DNA of 64,000 nucleotides from Sediminibacillus dalangtanensis (lineage in GTDB: Bacteria; Bacillota; Bacilli; Bacillales; Amphibacillaceae), in NCBI RefSeq assembly GCF_017792025.1, contig NZ_CP046956.1:992001-1056000 (forward strand), in the 5' to 3' direction. Shown piece by piece: positions 58,509 through 64,000 of the stretch. The stretch's first letter is position 1. Every line of letters starts with the position of its first letter. Position numbers and translations under genes: made by a program. The notes under the pieces are model-generated. The model saw only the letters and a list, made by a program, of their open reading frames with translations. It was not told the DNA's origin and did no database searches.

Positions 58509-59738
58509 CAACAGGAAAAGATTTCTTGAAACCGTTGTGAAAGAGATAAGATCACCGTCTGTCCGAAAAATGATAGTGACCGAGCTTGATCACCATATTG
58601 ATAAAGAGAAACAACGTTTTATAACATCAGGAATGAGCGAAGAGGATGCGGAAGAAAAAGCGGTTGCTCAAATGGGGAATCCTGTTCCATTAGGGAAAGA
58701 ATTGAAAAAACTGCACAGGCCCAGAGTTGATTGGTGGATAGCAGGTCTATTGATGATGGCTCTCTGTTTCGGCTTTTTACCATTGTTGGCGATGGACGAG
58801 AATTTAGGATTCGTGCCACATAAGATTATCTACACAATAGTTGGGGTAGTGATTACAGGGGGACTGATGCTGGTTGACTATTCAAAAATAGTCAAATTTC
58901 GATGGGCAAGTTACCTTGGTGGACTGTTTTTGTTAGTCTTTTTAATCCTTTTTCCAACTGCTTAGTAAACGGCTTCCCTTATGTCGAACTGGGACCGCTC
59001 GTTTTTACCATTCTGGATACGATTCCATTCTTTTTCATTAGCTGGACTGGCTTGTTAACGGATAGAAAAGCGAATGGACTTATCCTTTACATTCTCCACC
59101 TAGTTCCATATTTTCTGTTTGTGTTTATTGGAAATGTGTTGGCTACGCTCCTCTATTCATTTATCATTATAGGCATGGTTGTGTGGGCTGATATGGCTCG
59201 ACTTAAAAAAATATATTTGCTCATAATCGGTGCGTCTGGACTGGTTATCAGTTTGGCCACGCGCTTAAAAACGTCTATTACAGGAGAATACACAGAGGAA
59301 ACAACGTTTGTTTATTCCAATATTCAAGAAGTATTTACCCATGCCAAATGGCTGCGGATGGGAGAAGGGAATCGAACTGCAGGTGTGCCGGAAGCTCATA
59401 CGGATTTAGCCCTTGTTACCATCATTCATCAGTTTGGTTGGCTGGCCGGATTATTCACTGTAATCGAGCTTATTGGACTCCTGGCAAGAATGCTGTTCAT
59501 TTTCCCGCGTGTGAATGAACCGTTGGGAAAAGTACTGATTGGCGGTGGAGTAACCTTGCTTGCCTTCCAAACATTCTACAACCTGGGTATGATTTTGGGG
59601 ATTTTCCCGCTTGTGGGGGTACCGTTGCCATTTATTAGTTACGGTTCTTTTCCGATTGTGCTTAATGCCATCGTGCTTGGACTCGTGCTTAGTGTTTATC
59701 GACGAAAATCGACCTTCCATGCAATCAAAGTAGAGTGA
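58501..59738 (+). pseudogene. HAAS-domain/SEDS (FtsW/RodA-like) fusion gene, one-base frameshift
   Basis: The first frame (58501-58965) has an N-terminal HAAS/permease-prefix domain (EIRSPSVRKMIVTELDHHID, GMSEEDAEEKAVAQMGNP) and the first three membrane helices of a SEDS protein. It ends at TAG after LFLLVFLILFPTA. The SEDS part continues in the next frame from VNGFPYVELGPL to 59738, with GVPEAHTDLALVTIIHQFGW (catalytic Asp) and GVPLPFISYGS. One extra T in GCTTAG (giving ALV in place of A-stop) would restore about 410 residues. A CTTTTTA tract lies upstream in the first frame, so programmed -1 slippage cannot be excluded. It sits behind an ECF sigma and a PadR gene. Confidence 0.8.
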
Positions 59739-59745
59739 ATTGGTG

Positions 59746-59778
59746 AAACCCGTTTGGGCAAAAGTGCCAAACGGGTTT
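59746..59778 (+). terminator. Terminator of the ECF/PadR/SEDS operon
   Basis: AAACCCGTTTGG / CCAAACGGGTTT stem. Confidence 0.85.
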
Positions 59779-59865
59779 GTGTATGCCGTTCGTGTTTGTA
59801 ACTATTGGACAGTAATTACGCCTTCCTTTTTTATCCGCGACTTAAGCTTCAAAGCTTGTGTAAAT

Positions 59866-60771
59866 TCATTCTGTCTGCTTCCCAGTGGATTTTATATATT
59901 GACTTGTTTTAGCAGCAATTTCTCTGGCTTCATTGGCAAATGGAGTATCTTCAAAAGCTTTATAGAATGGACGGAGCAGGGATTCAACGACCGCATTCCG
60001 GATATTGGCAGCAGAAAGCTCTTCAAACAAGACATCCGCCAAGTCAAGCATGTTTTTTGGTGTTTGTTTCGGCCTGGTTCTGATATCCTGTCTCAATCTT
60101 CCTAATAAGTGAAGAATGTCCCCTTTTGGTACTCGATGAATTTCAATATTATTTTTCAACATTTCCATTGCTTCCAAATCTAGAAGTGCTTTTTTTTCCT
60201 TTACCATGACCGGAAGGATTTCTTTTATATACTGAATAATCGTCCTTGCGGCTTTTACCGGATCTAGTGGGGCATCATGCGTCATTCGCCAAGTAATGGA
60301 GATATGTTGCATCATTCCGTAAAATAGGACAGCTGCTTCATAAGAGTAAGGCCGTACTTGTTCCCCGAAAACGTCGGTAAACCGTTCGGCCAGCCATTCA
60401 TGTTCATGTAATCGATGCAGGGAAATCATTTTTTTCAATTCTTTGTCGCCGGAATGCAGAATTGAATTGTACACAGCAATGAGGTTTTGCTGATGATTGA
60501 TGTTTAATAGAACGGATATCTGCTGGATCAACAACTCGATATCTGTAGGATCGTTACCAGCTAGCATTTCCTGCCTTTGTAAACTAGCTTCGTAACGGGC
60601 CCTATCTAAAATGACGAGTACGCACTCGTTTTTTGACGCAAAATAATTATAGAAAGTTCCTTTGGAAATACCGGCCCGCGTTAATATGTCCTGAAGCGAA
60701 GTTTGCTCGATCCCTTTCTCGATAAATAGCTGCAAGGCGCTGTCAATAACTTGCTTTTTTCGATCGCTCAT
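59866..60771 (-). CDS. TetR-family regulator of the DHA2 exporter
   Basis: A 301-residue TetR protein, longer than usual (~200). The N-terminal HTH reads VIDSALQLFIEKGIEQTSLQ, then DILTRAGISKGTFYNYFASK. The ligand domain follows; the last ~100 residues (IHRVPKGDILHLLGRLRQDI to the end) are an extra helical extension. It is divergent from an efflux pump with two palindromes between, so it most likely represses both. Confidence 0.88.
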   Translation of the reverse strand: MSDRKKQVIDSALQLFIEKGIEQTSLQDILTRAGISKGTFYNYFASKNECVLVILDRARYEASLQRQEMLAGNDPTDIELLIQQISVLLNINHQQNLIAVYNSILHSGDKELKKMISLHRLHEHEWLAERFTDVFGEQVRPYSYEAAVLFYGMMQHISITWRMTHDAPLDPVKAARTIIQYIKEILPVMVKEKKALLDLEAMEMLKNNIEIHRVPKGDILHLLGRLRQDIRTRPKQTPKNMLDLADVLFEELSAANIRNAVVESLLRPFYKAFEDTPFANEAREIAAKTSQYIKSTGKQTE

Positions 60772-60788
60772 ATAATTCCCCCGAAATT

Positions 60789-60801
60789 ATACCGATGGTA
60801 T
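60789..60801. promoter_or_regulatory. TetR operator O1
   Basis: ATACCGATGGTAT, a palindrome shared with O2, 18-30 bases downstream of the regulator's -10. Confidence 0.65.
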
Positions 60802-60818
60802 ATTTTATAAATGCTTAT

Positions 60819-60847
60819 ATCATAGCGTTTACTAATTAATTTTTCAA
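60819..60847 (-). promoter_or_regulatory. Promoter of the tetR gene
   Basis: On the minus strand TTGAAA, 17 bases, TATGAT. Confidence 0.7.
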
Positions 60848-60852
60848 ATCCC

Positions 60853-60881
60853 TTGATTTAATTATACCACTAGTATAGAAT
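60853..60881 (+). promoter_or_regulatory. Promoter of the exporter gene with operator O2 in its spacer
   Basis: TTGATT, 17 bases, TAGAAT. O2 (ATACCACTAGTAT, 60864-60876) fills the spacer and reaches the first base of the -10, so TetR binding would exclude polymerase. Confidence 0.7.
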
Positions 60882-61029
60882 GTCTCAAGTGACCGGAATT
60901 ATGGAGAAGGAAAAAACGCTCCCTGGTGGCTCCGTTTTATTCAGTGAATCTGTCTTTGCCACTTCAGGAGTAATAATAAAGAAATTTCCTATGAACTAAT
61001 ACTATCTATTTTAAGAAAGAAGGAATACC

Positions 61030-62454
61030 ATGGTTGAGAGTCAAAACGCTGCATCGTCACCGCAAAATATCAATAAAATTCCTCTGATGATCGTGCTGAT
61101 TTCCGGAGCATTTGCTGCTATTTTGAATCAAACATTGTTAGCAACTGCTTTGCCGCACATAATGAGGGATTTGGATTTAAATGCAAATACTGCCCAGTGG
61201 CTGCAGTCTATTTTTATGCTGGTAAACGGAATCATGATTCCAGTTACCGCTTTTTTGATTGAACGGTTTACAACTCGTAACTTATTCTTCACCGCCATGG
61301 GGCTTTTTGGATTGGGTACAATAATATGTGCATTTGCCCCTGGTTTTTCCATTCTAATGGTCGGCAGAATCCTGCAAGCATCCGGAGCAGGGATTATCAT
61401 GCCGTTGATGCAAACCATTTTGTTTTTAATATTCCCTGTAGAGCGGCGCGGAACCGCGATGGGAATGTTCGGTTTGGTTATTGCCTTTGCTCCCGCAATT
61501 GGCCCGACACTTTCCGGCTGGCTAGTAGAAAATTATCCATGGAGAAGTTTGTTTTATGTTATTTTCCCGATTATCGTGATTGATTTGATTGTTTCTTACT
61601 TCATTTTGAAAAACGTGACCGAACAAAAAAATCCACGGGTTGATGTCTTGTCGATTATCCTTTCATCACTGGGATTTGGCGGTTTATTATATGGATTCAG
61701 TACAGCCGGCAACAGTGGATGGGGAAGCTATCAGGTGGTTATCTCCATGATAGTCGGCGCGATAAGCTTATACTTCTTTATCACTCGTCAATCGAAGCTT
61801 AAACAACCGATACTCCAGTTCAAAGTATTCCAACACAAGATGTTTACCATTACCACTGCTCTTGGCATGATCGTATTTATTGCCATGATTGGCGGTGCGG
61901 TTATTCTGCCGCTGTTTATGCAGAATATGCTTGGATATACTGCCTTTGAATCGGGATTGATGCTGCTGCCTGGTGCTTTACTGATGGGAGTAATGAACCC
62001 GATTATGGGCCGGTTGTTCGACAAATTTGGTGCCAAGTGGCTGGCGATTATCGGGCTGGCAGATTTGGTCGTCACTACATTTATGTTTACGGACATGACA
62101 GGTGACACAACCTTCACTTACTTGGCTACTGTGAACGCGGCTAGAATGCTCGGTGTCGCGATGGTAATGATGCCGGTCACTACAGCTGGTCTCAATCAGC
62201 TGCCACCACACCTGATCCCGCATGGCACAGCGATGAACAACACCATGCGTCAGGTTGCCGGAGCTGTTGGTACAGCACTGTTGGTAACGGTTATGACCAA
62301 TAATGTACAGCCTGAAAATGGAATCGATGGTGCTGTCCATGGGGTGAATGTTTCCTTTATCGTGGCAGGTATAATCGCGATTATCGGACTCGTTTTGTCA
62401 TTCTTCATCAAAAACTCCCGTCCTTCTGTCGGAGAGGATACGGAGCAGGCTTAA
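61030..62454 (+). CDS. DHA2-type MFS multidrug exporter (EmrB/QacA-like)
   Basis: A 474-residue MFS protein with about 14 helices. Marks are ALPHIMRDLDLNANTAQWLQ (helix 1-2), LIERFTTRNLFFTAMGLFGL (motif A region), LQASGAGIIMPLMQTILF and APAIGPTLSGWLVENYPWRS (motif C with Gly/Pro). MNNTMRQVAGAVGTALLVTV closes the family pattern. AAGAAAGAAGGAATACC precedes the ATG. It exports drugs or toxic amphiphiles with proton exchange. Controlled by the divergent TetR. Confidence 0.9.
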   Translation: MVESQNAASSPQNINKIPLMIVLISGAFAAILNQTLLATALPHIMRDLDLNANTAQWLQSIFMLVNGIMIPVTAFLIERFTTRNLFFTAMGLFGLGTIICAFAPGFSILMVGRILQASGAGIIMPLMQTILFLIFPVERRGTAMGMFGLVIAFAPAIGPTLSGWLVENYPWRSLFYVIFPIIVIDLIVSYFILKNVTEQKNPRVDVLSIILSSLGFGGLLYGFSTAGNSGWGSYQVVISMIVGAISLYFFITRQSKLKQPILQFKVFQHKMFTITTALGMIVFIAMIGGAVILPLFMQNMLGYTAFESGLMLLPGALLMGVMNPIMGRLFDKFGAKWLAIIGLADLVVTTFMFTDMTGDTTFTYLATVNAARMLGVAMVMMPVTTAGLNQLPPHLIPHGTAMNNTMRQVAGAVGTALLVTVMTNNVQPENGIDGAVHGVNVSFIVAGIIAIIGLVLSFFIKNSRPSVGEDTEQA

Positions 62455-62467
62455 ATGCACTAAATTC

Positions 62468-62504
62468 AAAAAACCAGTCAACTGTTGTGTTGACTGGTTT
62501 TTTT
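62468..62504 (+). terminator. Exporter terminator
   Basis: AAACCAGTCAAC / GTTGACTGGTTT stem with seven T. Confidence 0.92.
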
Positions 62505-62514
62505 GCTGTAAAGG

Positions 62515-62745
62515 AAATTATAAAATTAATTGACTGTGGATAATTATTGGCTGAACCAGCCACGTCCAGCTCCAGCGCCTACCCCCTCGAGGTCTTAAGC
62601 CCACCCTCTGTGTGGCAAAAAGCGCCGCGCCGAGGCTGTTCTTAAGCTTGTCGGAGGCCCAAACGATGTGGGTCATGCAGGCGTTGCCACAGGACGTGAC
62701 AGCTTTAGCCTGTACTCCTTTAAACAGGCGCTTGCGCTTTTGTCC
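62515..62745. repeat. Dispersed repeat family 2, copy R2
   Basis: Nearly identical to 43915-44150 over about 230 bp and in the same orientation, including ATAATTATTGGC at the left and TTTAAACAGGCGCTTGCG near the right. It fills most of the gap 62505-62848. Confidence 0.88.
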
Positions 62746-62848
62746 CTATCGAACAGTAGCATAGAGAGGAATGTTTTTTTTGATCTAAGTACAGCGCATC
62801 CAACAGTCTCTACATACATAAGATTAACCCTCTTGAAACCACTGGAGG

Positions 62849-63478
62849 TTAGACTTTCTCTGGATTTAAGCCTCTCCAGAAAAAATCAACGATTTGTTCG
62901 GCGGTTTGCGTTGTTGTCGGAAAAATGCCATTTCCGTTCCGATTTCGATAGTTGCCAACCCGCAGCAATGCTACGTAGGCATGGGCAGCAAATGTGGAAT
63001 CAATACTGCTTGTTTCTTTCTTTTCTCCTGCTTCTCTAATCGCTTGTTCAATAGCTTTATATAATTGTTCCTCAGCATGCTGCATTCTGGTTATCTGTTC
63101 TTCTGACAAATTATTTTTTGTTTCGCGCATGAAACTGTCTAAGTCTATATTGAATGTGGCAGTCAAGTGTGCTTCGGCAATTTCCAGCAGGCGTTCGCGT
63201 AACGGAATATCTTTTTGTAAAATCCCTTGGGTTTGTCCATGAATCCGGGTAATTAGTTGTACGATGGTTTCTGTAAACAAGGAAGCCTTGCTTGGATAGT
63301 AATAATATATGGTAGCTTTGGTGAGGTTGGCAGCCTTGGCTACGTCGTCCACGGATACTTCCTGGTAACTATGGGCTAAAAAAAGCTCGATGGCTGCCTG
63401 GAGGATGATGTCGGTTGTCGGTTGTTTTCGGTCACTTGCGCGCGGTCTTCCCAGCGGCCGTTGGTTATTCGCGGTCAA
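62849..63478 (-). CDS. TetR/AcrR-family regulator
   Basis: A 209-residue TetR protein. A basic N-terminus (QRPLGRPRASDRKQ) precedes the HTH (ILQAAIELFLAHSYQEVSVD, DVAKAANLTKATIYYYYPSK). The rest is a helical ligand domain, ending FFWRGLNPEKV. It is divergent from the MMPL gene with ~140 bases between and probably represses it. Confidence 0.9.
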   Translation of the reverse strand: MTANNQRPLGRPRASDRKQPTTDIILQAAIELFLAHSYQEVSVDDVAKAANLTKATIYYYYPSKASLFTETIVQLITRIHGQTQGILQKDIPLRERLLEIAEAHLTATFNIDLDSFMRETKNNLSEEQITRMQHAEEQLYKAIEQAIREAGEKKETSSIDSTFAAHAYVALLRVGNYRNRNGNGIFPTTTQTAEQIVDFFWRGLNPEKV

Positions 63479-63551
63479 TCTCGCTCTCTCCTTATTTCCT
63501 TCTATTTCTGCAAGTATATCATACGTTTTTAATAAAGATATTTCCTGTAAA

Positions 63552-63580
63552 TTGAAAATTAACCAACCGGTATATATAAT
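63552..63580 (+). promoter_or_regulatory. Promoter of the MMPL gene with candidate TetR operator
   Basis: TTGAAA, 17 bases, TATAAT, an excellent sigma-A promoter. ACCAACCGGT inside the spacer has ACC/GGT dyad symmetry and could be the operator of the divergent TetR. Confidence 0.65.
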
Positions 63581-63619
63581 TAATATCAGTACTTACTTTC
63601 AATCGGAGAAGGGGATGGC

Positions 63620-64000
63620 ATGAACAATTTTACAGAATGGTTAGGCAAAGCGATAGCAGGTATGAGAACCAGATGGTTAACCGTGGTGATATGGGTTGCC
63701 CTTGTGGCAGTAGTATCGATGGTGTGGCCTCAGGTGAATAAAGAAGAAACAGGATCGAATAATCTGTTACCGGGAGATGCAATGTCGGAAGAGGCTGCCA
63801 GGCTTGCTGATGAACAGTTTCCGGATAATTCGGGTGTTCCGTTACTTGTGGTATGGTACAGAGATGGCGGATTGACAGAAGAAGATTTTTTATCTGTACA
63901 ATCATTGTTCGGCAAGTTGGAAGAAAACCCGCTCGAAAATCAAAAAATGATTCCAGGATTTGGAGAAATGCCTGTGCCGGTATTGCAAGAGGCAGCCTCA
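63620..64000 (+). CDS. MMPL/RND-superfamily transporter, N-terminal part (3' truncated by window)
   Basis: The ATG at 63620, behind AGAAGGGGATG, opens 127 codons running off the window. The start is typical of MMPL exporters: FTEWLGKAIAGMRTRWLTVV, one membrane helix (VVIWVALVAVVSMVWP), then an extracytoplasmic region with NLLPGDAMSEEAARLADEQF and FPDNSGVPLLVVWY. Homologues such as YdgH are ~1000 residues and export lipophilic compounds or lipids. It is paired with the divergent TetR gene. Confidence 0.85.
   Translation, partial: MNNFTEWLGKAIAGMRTRWLTVVIWVALVAVVSMVWPQVNKEETGSNNLLPGDAMSEEAARLADEQFPDNSGVPLLVVWYRDGGLTEEDFLSVQSLFGKLEENPLENQKMIPGFGEMPVPVLQEAAS

Overview
The window is chromosomal DNA from a spore-forming, low-to-mid GC Firmicute of the family Bacillaceae. 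The evidence is a block resembling the Bacillus subtilis yjb-yjc region (yjbQ, fabI, cotO, cotZ, yjcG, yjcF, yjcH), CotO, CotZ and CotD spore-coat proteins, a split SigO/RsoA sigma factor, strong AGGAGG-type ribosome binding sites, and several dispersed repeats of the kind common in this family. The genus cannot be fixed by eye; Oceanobacillus-, Virgibacillus- or Terribacillus-like halotolerant bacilli would fit.

Layout. 1-9.7 kb: conserved yjbQ-fabI-cot-yjc block with small unknown, probably sporulation-related genes and two copies of a structured repeat. 9.8-13.3 kb: a SigB-type stress gene, a frameshifted zinc alcohol dehydrogenase bracketed by perfect palindromes, and a VanW protein. 13.3-20 kb: HAD hydrolase, tRNA-Val(GAC), then helD and a rifamycin phosphotransferase (rph) side by side. 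20.1-23.9 kb: beta-glucoside PTS operon (bglP-bglH) with sigma-A promoter, cre-like site and LicT-type antiterminator/terminator. 24-30.4 kb: lipoprotein, O-methyltransferase, cotD, amidase, cystine transporter tcyP, peptidase pepC. 30.4-36.2 kb: plastic region with an IS200/IS605-type element whose transposase has one in-frame stop, an AT-rich pair (secreted protein plus SEDS protein), and a LytTR/DUF3021 pair present once intact and once decayed. 36.4-38 kb: glycine/proline/tyrosine-rich protein, yvrJ, sigO and rsoA. 38-47.5 kb: ROK kinase, acetyltransferase, lipoprotein, DUF305 protein, parallel beta-helix protein, general stress protein 18, HxlR regulator, MFS transporter, alkaline phosphatase. 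47.5-48.3 kb: non-coding repeat cluster. 48.3-59.7 kb: regulator/enzyme pairs and two ECF sigma operons, the second carrying PadR and a frameshifted HAAS-SEDS gene. 59.9-64 kb: two TetR-controlled efflux loci (a DHA2-type MFS and an MMPL protein cut by the window end).

The most notable signals are: (i) at least four copies of a ~110 bp element whose outer stem differs in sequence between copies yet stays complementary within each, a covariation signature of a structured RNA or single-stranded DNA element; (ii) the helD-rph pair, a plausible two-part rifamycin defence; (iii) GGGGACAGTCCC-type palindromes with compensatory arm changes; (iv) a conserved tract ending in a CCGAACG hairpin placed just after several stop codons; and (v) several one-base lesions (alcohol dehydrogenase, HAAS-SEDS gene, IS200 transposase) that could be recent inactivation, recoding or sequence error.
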